From positions 1 to 6,885 of the forward strand of contig JAJXXG010000429.1 of NCBI GenBank assembly GCA_021781255.1: 6,885 nt of DNA, given 5' to 3'. Positions 1-6,201 of this stretch are shown in pieces. The translations under genes were made by a program, and so were the position numbers. Source of the DNA: Acidobacteriota bacterium. GTDB lineage: Bacteria > Acidobacteriota > Terriglobia > Terriglobales > Acidobacteriaceae. The number at the start of each line of letters is the position of its first letter. Position 1 is the stretch's first letter. The notes beneath the pieces were generated by a model that saw only the letters and a program-made list of their open reading frames with translations, was not told the DNA's origin and ran no database searches.

Positions 1-436
1 CCTTCTCTGGTGAAACCAGACAATGTAATCTCGCTTCCATTCCCTGCTTTTCAGCGTGCAGATTCACCACCTTAAGCACTTCCAAGCTCTGCGGAATACA
101 TTCCGCGTCCAGTTCAACATGCATTGGCATCTGTTCGAAATTGCCATCATCTCGGTCGAAATCTGCGCGCACCAAATTGGCTTCGGGGAAAGTAAGAGGG
201 CGAGTATTGATAACACCCAACCTAATGCGGATTACGGGATCCGCGAATGCGAAATCGCTGGCTGAGGCCGTCCCATCCTTGCGAAGGTCCGGGATTGCGT
301 GCATCCAGAGTGACGCCCTGACCATTGGTGGCAGTCTGGGCTCGGAGCAGCACGCTGAAATAAGAAGACTTGGCATAAAATCCGGCACATAGGGTTTCTT
401 ATCCGCGTCAACAGCAACCTTCACCGGTCTGATCGC
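1..436 (-). CDS. Unrecognised partial reading frame, open off the left edge; possibly decayed
   Basis: Read on the minus strand, the frame from 436 down to base 1 contains no stop codon (about 145 codons) and runs off the window. A TAG at 437-439 closes it upstream. The only start-like codon near its front is GTG at 422-424, giving a product beginning VKVAVDADKKPYVPDF; no good ribosome binding site precedes it. The composition is protein-like, especially over about 250 to 1 (for example NLVRADFDRDDGNFEQM and LKVVNLHAEKQGMEARL). I recognise no family. Other minus frames also look protein-like locally: one at about 411-521 (YKILENIWDKQLFDNCF) and one at about 230-370 (SVLLRAQTATNGQGVTLDAR). That pattern would fit an old gene with frameshifts rather than one intact gene. 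The 437-573 stretch holds no other gene I can support. Confidence 0.35.
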
Positions 437-573
437 CTATAAAGCAGTTGTCAAACAATTGCTTATCCCATATATTTTCCAATATCTTATAGACTTCTTT
501 CCGCTTTACCTCCTCAAACTTCTACCAAACTTTGAATAGCTGGGCCGAAGTCGGAACGGCGGCCTGCACATCC

Positions 574-579
574 TATACT
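574..579 (+). promoter_or_regulatory. Possible -10 element ahead of the HAD hydrolase gene
   Basis: TATACT lies about 50 bases before the chosen ATG at 630 and matches a sigma-70 -10 box in five of six positions. The hexamer 17 bases upstream (TCGGAA, 551-556) is a poor -35. This is a plausible but weak promoter, based on the -10 alone. Confidence 0.3.
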
Positions 580-629
580 GACCACGTCTATTGCTGCTTA
601 TCAGCGCATCACATCTCAGATTCGCTACC

Positions 630-1343
630 ATGAATTACATGCCGCAATTCCCGCCTGGACAGACCCTTCTTATCGACGCAGACGACACTTTGTGGGAAAA
701 CAACGTCTACTTCGAGCGCGCCATCGCCGCCTTCATCGGCTACCTTAATCACCACACATACTCACCCGCGCAGGTCCGAAAGGCGCTCAATGAGGTGGAA
801 CGAGAAACCATCTTGGCCCACGGCTATGGACTCACCAGCTTTACTCGCTCTCTGGTCACCTGCTTTGAGCGCCTCAGCGGCGAGCCCATCACACCGCAAA
901 AGCAGCGTCGAATCGAGAGCTTTGCGCAAACTATTGCTGACCAGGAAATCGAACTGCTTCCCGCAGTGAGCGAAACCCTGGTCGAGCTCTCTATGCGCCA
1001 CCGTCTGATCCTGATGACCAAGGGCAATCGCGCCGAACAGGCAGACAAACTCGCACGGTCAGGCTTGGCACCTCACTTCTCTGCTGTCGAAATCGTTCCG
1101 GAAAAGGACCCCCTAACTTATCAGTCCGTGGTCGAGCGGCACCAGCTCTCCCCGCGCTCGAGCTGGATGATTGGCAACAGTCCCAAAAGCGACATCAATC
1201 CTGCACTCGCCGCCGGACTTCATGCAGTATTCCTCTTCCACAAGGACACATGGGTCCTCGAACATGCTGAGGTTTCTGAGCCGCCTGATGGGCAACACCT
1301 CATTGAACTCGACGCTTTCGCCAAGCTGCCCTCAGTGTTTTAA
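630..1343 (+). CDS. HAD-superfamily hydrolase
   Basis: This predicted soluble protein of 237 residues belongs to the haloacid dehalogenase superfamily, whose members are mostly phosphatases using an Asp nucleophile and Mg2+. Motif I is LLIDADDTLW, with the expected nucleophile Asp16 and general acid Asp18. A helical cap follows at about 25-110. Motif II is LILMTKGN (Thr130), motif III has Lys159 in PEKDPLTY, and motif IV is IGNSPKSDI with Asp188. The motif IV Asp usually found in GDS is Asn183 here, which some HAD branches also show. I chose ATG 630 because the protein then starts just before motif I; the frame continues upstream to TTG 591, and ATG 639 is another possibility. The substrate cannot be read from sequence; phosphoglycolate- or nucleotide-phosphatase-like activity is possible. 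The decayed membrane-protein gene follows 11 bases after the stop. Confidence 0.85.
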   Translation: MNYMPQFPPGQTLLIDADDTLWENNVYFERAIAAFIGYLNHHTYSPAQVRKALNEVERETILAHGYGLTSFTRSLVTCFERLSGEPITPQKQRRIESFAQTIADQEIELLPAVSETLVELSMRHRLILMTKGNRAEQADKLARSGLAPHFSAVEIVPEKDPLTYQSVVERHQLSPRSSWMIGNSPKSDINPALAAGLHAVFLFHKDTWVLEHAEVSEPPDGQHLIELDAFAKLPSVF

Positions 1344-1354
1344 CCCGAACCATT

Positions 1355-1898
1355 ATGAACAGCCCGGTAACTGCGGAAATTGAGCTGAAATCCGTGCATC
1401 GTGCTCCGCCGATGCTCCATTGGCTTCTACTGTCGGGCATCTGAACAGCAATCTTCATTGCAGCGCGCTATTTTGGCGCCGCCGGCGATGCGATATATGC
1501 TTCCGAATATCCTGTTTGAGTCTTGTACTTTTGCCTGTGGCTGCTCAGACTCGACTCGTCCTCAAAAGCGCTCTATTGGGCGCTCATCAATTGCTGGCGA
1601 GTTACTCCTTCACTACTTTCCCGATAGCTCCAACCATCACTCGTTTCTCTTCATCGCTGTAATTTCGCTGGTGGTTTTCACAGCATTCGCATTGCCGCTC
1701 GTCATCATCGTTGTCATTCGTACGGAACTTCTCCACCATTACAACCAGCGCGAGCCTGTCTGGCTCAAGCTTGATTCCATCCTCACCTTTGTCCTCTCTT
1801 ACGTTTACTTCCAGCATCATCTTTTTGACATCGCAAAGCGCAAGTGGCATCCGCTTAGCGCACCCGCCGCTGGTAATGCCTACACCTCTCACTCTTGA
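1355..1898 (+). pseudogene. Decayed small membrane-protein gene, frameshifted
   Basis: The sequence appears to encode one membrane protein now broken over two frames. The first part starts at ATG 1355 (MNSPVTAEIELK, then PPMLHWLLLSG) and hits TGA at 1442. The same frame resumes beyond further stops with LDSSSKALYWALIN near 1550-1595. The second part is one base over, at about 1620-1898: a strongly hydrophobic segment (FIAVISLVVFTAFALPLVI), then IRTELLHHYNQREPVWLKLD and VLSYVYFQHHLFDIAKRKW. The layout resembles short acidobacterial membrane proteins with an HW...L start, a D-x-x-S/K-A-L segment and a closing E-L-x-x-H/Y-Y-N ... Y-F-Q-x-H-L signature. I recall this family from memory and have not searched it. 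No ribosome binding site precedes 1355. An alternative is that only the 1401-1898 frame is a real gene (165 codons), but its front half does not look like protein. Confidence 0.5.
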
Positions 1899-2002
1899 CG
1901 CCGCTCCTCGCCTCTGTTGTACTGGCATTCAACAAGATGCATTGGTTCACTGCGATTTCGGCACCCTTCCCAAACATTGGCCGTAAGGCCGTGCGACCCG
2001 TC

Positions 2003-2047
2003 ATGCGAATTCCCATGGTAATCGCGCATGCGGGAAATGGAGCCTGA
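2003..2047 (+). other. Possible 14-codon leader peptide upstream of the threonine dehydratase gene
   Basis: ATG 2003 to TGA 2045-2047 encodes MRIPMVIAHAGNGA. It contains two Ile and one Val and sits 27 bases ahead of a hairpin with a T-run and then the threonine dehydratase gene, which is the layout of an amino-acid attenuator. It lacks an evident ribosome binding site, a run of consecutive regulatory codons and a visible competing hairpin, so chance is quite likely. Confidence 0.15.
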
Positions 2048-2074
2048 ACTCAGCCAGACCGGCATTCCACACAG

Positions 2075-2111
2075 GCCACCACCCGCAAATGCGGAGGGTG
2101 GCTTTTTGTTT
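2075..2111 (+). terminator. Intrinsic terminator or attenuator hairpin before the threonine dehydratase gene
   Basis: Bases 2075-2086 pair with 2091-2102 across an AAAT loop: six outer pairs, a two-base mismatch, then four inner GC pairs. The hairpin is followed directly by TTTTTGTTT. It could end transcription coming from the HAD/decayed-gene side. Because it lies only 27 bases before the dehydratase start, with little room for a new promoter after it, it could instead be a regulated attenuator. Confidence 0.65.
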
Positions 2112-2126
2112 CCCTTGCAATATCTT

Positions 2127-2133
2127 AAGGAGG
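2127..2133 (+). promoter_or_regulatory. Strong Shine-Dalgarno that decides a TTG start
   Basis: AAGGAGG stands four bases before TTG 2138. It supports the TTG as the start of the threonine dehydratase, since no ATG occurs in frame until well inside the conserved fold. Confidence 0.8.
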
Positions 2134-2137
2134 CTAC

Positions 2138-3352
2138 TTGCAATCCGTTTCTCTCACCAGTATTCAGACGGCGCGTGCCCGCATCAGCGACTCCATCCAC
2201 ACTTCGCCATGTCAGCTCTCGCATTATCTTTCGGAGCTCTCGGGCCTCCCTCTTTATCTGAAACTTGAAAACCTGCAGCGTACCGGCTCCTTCAAGGAGC
2301 GCGGCGCACTCAACAAGCTCCTCACGCTCTCATCCGAAGAACGCAAGCGCGGCGTGATTGCGGCCAGCGCCGGAAATCATGCCCAGGGCGTAGCCTTTCA
2401 CGCATCAGCTCGCGGCATCCATGCACAAATCGTCATGCCGTTGGCCACGCCGCTCGTCAAGGTCGCAGCAACGCTCAGTTACGGCGCGGAAGTTATCCTT
2501 CACGGTGCAAGCTACGATGAGGCGTGCGATGAGGCGCTACGCCGACGTCTCGACGAAGGCCGCACCTTCATCCATCCATTTGATGATCCTGAGGTCATTG
2601 CCGGTCAGGGCACCATCGGCCTTGAACTCCTTGAGCAGATCCCCGACATGGAAGCCGTCGTTGTGCCAATTGGCGGCGGAGGCCTCATCAGCGGGATCGC
2701 CTGCGCACTCAAGGAAACCAATTCGCGCATCCGGGTCATCGGAGTTGAACCGGAAAGGTTGCCGTCCATGCTGCGCGCTCGCGAGGCCGGCAAGCCCGTC
2801 ACCATTTCATCAGAGGCTACCATCGCCGACGGCATCGCCGTTCGCCGCGCTGGGGACCTTACCCTCCCGCTGGTCTGCCGCTACGTCGACGAAATCGTGA
2901 CCGTCGATGACGAAGAAATCGCCAGTGCAATTCTTATGCTCCTTGAGCATGAGAAGACACTTGCCGAAGGCGCCGGAGCCGCCGCGCTCGCCGCTGTCAT
3001 TCACGCAAAGACCAATCTTCGCCATCGGCGCACAGCAATATTGGTCTGCGGCGGCAATATTGACGTCTCATTACTTGCGAAGATTATCGAGCGAGGTCTC
3101 GTGAAAGACGGCCGGCTGTTGCGGCTTCGTGTCTACCTGCAAGACCGTCCGGGTGCATTGCTCGCCCTATCGCAAATTCTTGCCCGTGAGCGTGCAAACA
3201 TTGTTGAAACTGTGCACAATCGCGCCTACTATGGCGTCAGCCTGGGCGAAACTGTCATCGACATTACGCTCGAAACCCGCGGTGCGACCCACATCACTGC
3301 CATCAGTCATGCACTACGTGAAGACGGATTTCGGTTCGAGCGAATCCAGTAG
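2138..3352 (+). CDS. ilvA: Threonine ammonia-lyase (threonine dehydratase) with C-terminal ACT domain
   Basis: This cytoplasmic PLP enzyme deaminates L-threonine to 2-oxobutanoate, the first step toward isoleucine; related forms are catabolic. The 404 residues match the roughly 400-residue form with a single C-terminal ACT domain, rather than the 500-residue E. coli biosynthetic form. The PLP lysine is Lys53 in SFKERGA. Also visible are SAGNHAQG (77-84), the glycine loop PIGGGGLISG that holds the cofactor phosphate (Gly179-182), and VCGGN (303-307). The ACT domain spans about 327-404 (LRVYLQDRPGALLALSQIL) and probably senses an amino acid. Translation starts at TTG behind a strong ribosome binding site. 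A PaiB-like gene follows 9 bases later, so the two are likely co-transcribed, and a terminator-like hairpin lies just upstream. Serine dehydratase activity is common in the family. The catabolic name tdcB would be the alternative; sequence alone does not decide. Confidence 0.93.
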   Translation: MQSVSLTSIQTARARISDSIHTSPCQLSHYLSELSGLPLYLKLENLQRTGSFKERGALNKLLTLSSEERKRGVIAASAGNHAQGVAFHASARGIHAQIVMPLATPLVKVAATLSYGAEVILHGASYDEACDEALRRRLDEGRTFIHPFDDPEVIAGQGTIGLELLEQIPDMEAVVVPIGGGGLISGIACALKETNSRIRVIGVEPERLPSMLRAREAGKPVTISSEATIADGIAVRRAGDLTLPLVCRYVDEIVTVDDEEIASAILMLLEHEKTLAEGAGAAALAAVIHAKTNLRHRRTAILVCGGNIDVSLLAKIIERGLVKDGRLLRLRVYLQDRPGALLALSQILARERANIVETVHNRAYYGVSLGETVIDITLETRGATHITAISHALREDGFRFERIQ

Positions 3353-3361
3353 ATACACGCC

Positions 3362-3973
3362 ATGTATACTCCGAGTTTCAACCATGTGACAGATCGCGCG
3401 ACCCTCATTGAAGCCATGCGCGCGTACTCGTTCGCCATTCTCATCGGACCTGGATCCGATGAATCTCCCGTAGCGACGCACCTTCCCCTAGTCATCCGCG
3501 ACGACGGTCCATACGGCCTACTTGAGGGCCATTTCGCCCGCGCGAATTCACATTGGCAGTTCCTCGCGGGTCGTGAAACTCTGGTCGTTTTTCCGGGTCC
3601 GCATGCCTATGTCTCACCTTCGCTATACGCAGAGCAGCTCTCAGTGCCCACCTGGAATTACATTGCGATACACGCGTATGGCACGCTTGAGGTCGTTGAC
3701 GACGAACACGGGAAACTAGCCCTGCTTCAGAGACTCATTCGCGCACATGAACCCGCTTACGCCGAACAATGGGCGAGCCTGCCTGACGGTTATCGCCGTA
3801 CCATGCTTGGCAACATTGTCGGTTTCCGCATCCCCATCGCACGCATTGAAGGCAAATTCAAGCTCAGCCAGAACCGCGCGCAAGCCGACCGCGACAGCGT
3901 CCGTCATGCACATGCTATGGGCTCAGAAGGCGAGCAGTCCCTAGCTTCATGGATGCAGCGCCTTGGCATTTGA
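3362..3973 (+). CDS. PaiB-like FMN-binding split-barrel protein
   Basis: The 203-residue protein shows the full signature of the PaiB/FMN_bind_2 family: YTPSFNHVTD at the N-terminus, ATHLPL (38-43), GHFARAN (56-62), GPHAYVSPS (79-87), VPTWNY (95-100) and IEGKFKLSQN (162-171). Members have a flavin-reductase-like split barrel. Bacillus subtilis PaiB, the founding member, was described as a negative regulator of sporulation and protease genes together with PaiA. The biochemical role of most homologues is unknown, and no helix-turn-helix is evident here, so 'transcriptional regulator' should be treated cautiously. The length is typical and the protein appears intact. ATG 3362 lies 9 bases after the threonine dehydratase stop, which suggests a two-gene operon. 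No partner PaiA-type acetyltransferase is in the window. The gene ends 20 bases from the convergent membrane-protein gene. Confidence 0.88.
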   Translation: MYTPSFNHVTDRATLIEAMRAYSFAILIGPGSDESPVATHLPLVIRDDGPYGLLEGHFARANSHWQFLAGRETLVVFPGPHAYVSPSLYAEQLSVPTWNYIAIHAYGTLEVVDDEHGKLALLQRLIRAHEPAYAEQWASLPDGYRRTMLGNIVGFRIPIARIEGKFKLSQNRAQADRDSVRHAHAMGSEGEQSLASWMQRLGI

Positions 3974-3993
3974 GACGTGCACGCTTCATTTTC

Positions 3994-4710
3994 CTAGCGA
4001 AGAATGACTGCCGCCATATGATCCCAAGTGGGGGTCAACGCAAGATGCATTGAGACAGTGAATGTGGTCACCCAGATAGCAATGCCCCATGCAAACCCCA
4101 CGTCGAGTCGGCGAGCGATTGTCCAGCGCACTAGAAATAGCGAAACGCCAATGAAGCATGTCGCTCCAAACAGACCCATCCACCCTGTGGTTCCGAAGAT
4201 CGATAGCAGCGTCTCAATACGAGAGGTCGCGCCGGGTAGAATTGCCAGACTCGCCATCAGCATCATGTTTCGATGTATGCGTGGCTTCTTCCTCATCACT
4301 ACTCCAGCCATAAGAAATCCGGCGAATAACGCCATCTCTGCCAGCATCACCAACAGGAAGCGTGAGTACAACATTCCAAAAAAGTGAAACTCCGGATCAG
4401 TCATCCGCACGGACTCAATCGCCACCGCTGTCCCCAGACCAGCAACAACAGGTCCAAGCACAACTGATGCCCATCCGAGCACCATGTGCAGTTTGCGGCT
4501 CCGCATGGCAATCAGGAGGGCCTGCACGAAGAAAAGTACAAACCACAATGCAATCGCCGTTCCGTGCACTGCATCCAGAACAATGATGTGGGGATTAATC
4601 GGCCTTCCTTCAAACCCCCTCCCATGCAGATAGAAGGAGTGGAAACCAATGAGCATCAGCACCAAAAAGAGGCCCGATGCGGTGCTGTAAAAATACCTTT
4701 CAGATTTCAT
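3994..4710 (-). CDS. Multi-pass inner-membrane protein of unknown function
   Basis: The 238-residue protein has about six or seven hydrophobic segments, at roughly 10-28, 46-68, 76-97, 112-138, 150-165, 180-196 and 205-225. Between them are short polar loops with conserved-looking residues: DAVHGTAIALW (His49, Trp56), Gln63, RKLHMVLGW (His75) and KKPRIHRNMM (His146). The K/R-x-H-x-x-LG-W and R-x-HR-N patterns recall bacterial membrane families with intramembrane histidines, such as DUF2306-type and cytochrome-b-like proteins. That could mean haem or metal binding, but I cannot assign a family and this is inference. The start at ATG 4708-4710 (reverse strand) is well supported by an AAGGAGGT ribosome binding site at 4714-4721. 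The gene stands alone, converging on the PaiB-like gene, so it is probably transcribed by itself. Confidence 0.75.
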   Translation of the reverse strand: MKSERYFYSTASGLFLVLMLIGFHSFYLHGRGFEGRPINPHIIVLDAVHGTAIALWFVLFFVQALLIAMRSRKLHMVLGWASVVLGPVVAGLGTAVAIESVRMTDPEFHFFGMLYSRFLLVMLAEMALFAGFLMAGVVMRKKPRIHRNMMLMASLAILPGATSRIETLLSIFGTTGWMGLFGATCFIGVSLFLVRWTIARRLDVGFAWGIAIWVTTFTVSMHLALTPTWDHMAAVILR

Positions 4711-4713
4711 CTG

Positions 4714-4721
4714 ACCTCCTT
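4714..4721 (-). promoter_or_regulatory. Strong Shine-Dalgarno of the membrane-protein gene
   Basis: On the reverse strand this reads AAGGAGGT, complementary to the 16S rRNA tail over all eight bases, three bases ahead of the ATG at 4710-4708. It fixes the start and suggests efficient translation. Confidence 0.75.
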
Positions 4722-4928
4722 CAAGACAGGCCCTGACAAAACGGGAACCAGGTACGCCCGAGAAGCGCGCAGTCTGCGACGCATCCAGCGTCCACCGATT
4801 GTCGAGAGTGCGCCAATGCTAGCACAGAATCCTCTCTCCAATTGCCGAAGTTTTCCCCTTCATTCCGTAGCACTTTGCTGGTCAGGGACAGCCCGCCAGT
4901 GTATGGGCAATCGTACCCCTTTCTTTGG

Positions 4929-4934
4929 TATACT
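4929..4934 (+). promoter_or_regulatory. Likely -10 element of the tRNA-Leu promoter
   Basis: TATACT lies 17 bases before the mature 5' end of the tRNA, which places transcription start at about 4941 and leaves a short 5' leader for RNase P to remove. The -35 region is poor (GGGCAA at 4905-4910, 18-base spacer). The same transcript may continue into secG, as no terminator is seen between tRNA and secG. Confidence 0.5.
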
Positions 4935-4951
4935 CAATAAGTTCGCCCCGT

Positions 4952-5039
4952 GCGGAGGTGGCGAAATTGGCAGACGCACCAGCTTGAGGTGCTGGCGCCC
5001 TAAACCGGCATAGGGGTTCAAGTCCCCTCCTCCGCACCA
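4952..5039 (+). tRNA. tRNA-Leu(GAG), CCA encoded
   Basis: This is a complete class II tRNA. The acceptor stem GCGGAGG (4952-4958) pairs perfectly with CCTCCGC (5029-5035), followed by discriminator A5036 and an encoded CCA (5037-5039). The anticodon stem CCAGC/GCTGG encloses the loop TTGAGGT, placing anticodon GAG at 4986-4988; it reads CUC and CUU leucine codons. A long variable arm closed by GCC/GGC follows, as expected for Leu. The T arm is AGGGG-TTCAAGT-CCCCT (5012-5028). secG begins 56 bases after the CCA. Confidence 0.97.
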
Positions 5040-5095
5040 AATTGCTGCCTCGCCATTGCGGCCGGGCAATTTTTTCAAAGAAAGCAGTTTTCGCA

Positions 5096-5407
5096 ATGCA
5101 GATTTTCTTTTACGCCGTCGTTGTTGTGCACGTGATCGTCAGCCTCTTCCTCATTGGGGTCATCCTCGTCCAGCAGGGCCGCTCGGCCGACCTCGCCGGA
5201 GCCTTCGGCGGACAAGGCTCGCAGACCGCTTTCGGCCCTCGCGCCGCGGCCAACGTGCTCACTCGGCTCACCACCTGGTGCGCGGTGATTTTCATGTGCA
5301 CTTCTCTCACCCTCACCATCCTCTATGAGCGCTCTGTGCAAAATCACTCGGTGCTTGACAACACCACCACAGCTCCGGTTTCGGCACCTGCTAAGCCCGG
5401 CAAGTAA
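5096..5407 (+). CDS. secG: Preprotein translocase subunit SecG
   Basis: SecG is the small accessory subunit of the SecYEG channel in the inner membrane and stimulates SecA-driven protein export. The 103-residue product has two membrane spans (about 4-25 and 55-77). Between them is the family's hallmark loop, VILVQQGRSADLAGAFGGQG followed by SQTAFGPRAA. It ends in a short polar Ala/Pro/Lys tail. The ATG at 5096 is chosen because the protein then begins right before the first membrane span, as in other SecG proteins. The frame could be read upstream to 5042, but that would add an unrelated basic stretch beginning next to the tRNA end. The ribosome binding site is weak (AAAGAAAGCAG). A clean terminator follows about 25 bases after the stop. 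The gene usually linked to it in many bacteria, tpiA, is not in the window. Confidence 0.95.
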   Translation: MQIFFYAVVVVHVIVSLFLIGVILVQQGRSADLAGAFGGQGSQTAFGPRAAANVLTRLTTWCAVIFMCTSLTLTILYERSVQNHSVLDNTTTAPVSAPAKPGK

Positions 5408-5429
5408 TCCAGCCGTAAGATGGACGATC

Positions 5430-5460
5430 AAGGCAGGCCATGTGGCCTGCCTTTTCCTTT
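5430..5460 (+). terminator. Intrinsic terminator after secG
   Basis: GGCAGGCC and GGCCTGCC form a perfect eight-pair, GC-rich stem around the loop ATGT (extended by flanking A-T pairs), followed by TTTTCCTTT. It would end the tRNA-Leu/secG transcript. It lies inside the upstream extension of the next frame, which argues against the MBL protein starting before 5498. Confidence 0.9.
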
Positions 5461-5485
5461 GCACGGGAATGTTCCCCCGTCGAAC

Positions 5486-5491
5486 TACAAT
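5486..5491 (+). promoter_or_regulatory. Possible -10 element for leaderless transcription of the MBL gene
   Basis: TACAAT ends six bases before ATG 5498, so transcription would start at or within a base or two of the ATG. No Shine-Dalgarno is present, which fits a leaderless mRNA. No good -35 is seen at the usual distance. Confidence 0.35.
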
Positions 5492-5497
5492 CAAACA

Positions 5498-6127
5498 ATG
5501 ATTCTCGAAACCTTTGCCGTTGGTCCCCTGCAGTGCAACTGCACGATTCTGGGCGACGAGGCATCCGGTGAAGCCATTGTCATCGATCCCGGCGATGAAA
5601 TCTCGCGCATCCATCGGCTGCTCACCAGCCGCAATCTCAAGTTGAAGCAAATCCTCATCACGCATGCTCATATCGACCACGTCGGCGGAGCATTGCGCCT
5701 CAGCAGGCTGACTGGCGCGCCGATTTATCTCAACGAAAATGACCTCCCTTTGCTCGCAATGATGGATCAGCAAGCCGCCTGGCTCGGCATTCCCACACCG
5801 GATGTCGCCCCACCGGATGAAGGCCTGCCGGAAGGCCGCCTTGTCGGCCTCGCTGCCTATCCCGCCCAGGTTCTGCATACCCCCGGGCACACTCAGGGCT
5901 CTATCTGTCTCCGCTTCACTCCCCTGAACCTGCTCTTCGCAGGCGATACCCTTTTTGCCGGTTCCATCGGCCGCACAGACCTTCCCGGCGGCAATTTCGA
6001 CCAGATCCTCGAGTCCATACAGACCCGCCTGCTCTGCCTGCCTGACGAAACCCGCGTCGTTCCCGGACACGGACCGGTGACCACGATTGGCCGGGAACGC
6101 ATTTCCAATCCATTTTTGGGCAAGTAA
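5498..6127 (+). CDS. MBL-fold metallo-hydrolase, glyoxalase II-like
   Basis: The 209-residue protein is a single metallo-beta-lactamase-fold domain with a complete set of metal ligands for a two-metal site: THAHIDHVGG (His56, His58, Asp60, His61), HTPGHTQGS (His131), FAGDTLF (Asp150) and VPGHGP (His191). The start MILETFAVGPLQCNCTILGD and the short length match the stand-alone YcbL/GloB-like hydrolases rather than full glyoxalase II, which carries an extra C-terminal substrate domain. Likely substrates are thioesters such as S-lactoylglutathione-type compounds, but the true substrate cannot be told from sequence. ATG 5498 is chosen from this conserved N-terminus; an upstream in-frame ATG at 5420 would place the secG terminator inside the gene. 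It is convergent with the chimeric frame on its right. Confidence 0.92.
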   Translation: MILETFAVGPLQCNCTILGDEASGEAIVIDPGDEISRIHRLLTSRNLKLKQILITHAHIDHVGGALRLSRLTGAPIYLNENDLPLLAMMDQQAAWLGIPTPDVAPPDEGLPEGRLVGLAAYPAQVLHTPGHTQGSICLRFTPLNLLFAGDTLFAGSIGRTDLPGGNFDQILESIQTRLLCLPDETRVVPGHGPVTTIGRERISNPFLGK

Positions 6128-6201
6128 TTATCCGTCCAGCTTCATTTCTAATGCATTTATCTAGTTTTATTTACGAATAGAAATTCAAGAAGAGGTTAAA
6201 T

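Noticed and set aside
1889..2224. Minus-strand frame of 111 codons spanning the hairpin and the ilvA start
   Set aside because: It crosses the terminator hairpin and the start of ilvA, and its translation is not protein-like.
2421..2900. 159-codon plus-strand frame inside the threonine dehydratase gene
   Set aside because: It is a shadow of ilvA in another frame, with Ser/Arg/Pro-rich low-information composition and no motif.
4486..5013. 175-codon plus-strand frame over the front of the membrane-protein gene and the tRNA
   Set aside because: It overlaps the complete tRNA-Leu and lies antisense to a better-supported gene with a strong ribosome binding site.
5042..5095. N-terminal extension of SecG from the upstream in-frame start at 5042
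   Set aside because: The extra residues are basic and unrelated to SecG, and the start would abut the tRNA 3' end. The known SecG start corresponds to 5096.
5420..5497. N-terminal extension of the MBL hydrolase from ATG 5420
   Set aside because: It translates the secG terminator hairpin and its T-run, and the conserved family start is at 5498.
5075..6070. 331-codon open frame on the minus strand opposite secG and the MBL gene
   Set aside because: It runs antisense across two well-identified genes and a terminator, its translation has no recognisable domain, and long antisense frames are expected opposite GC-rich codons.
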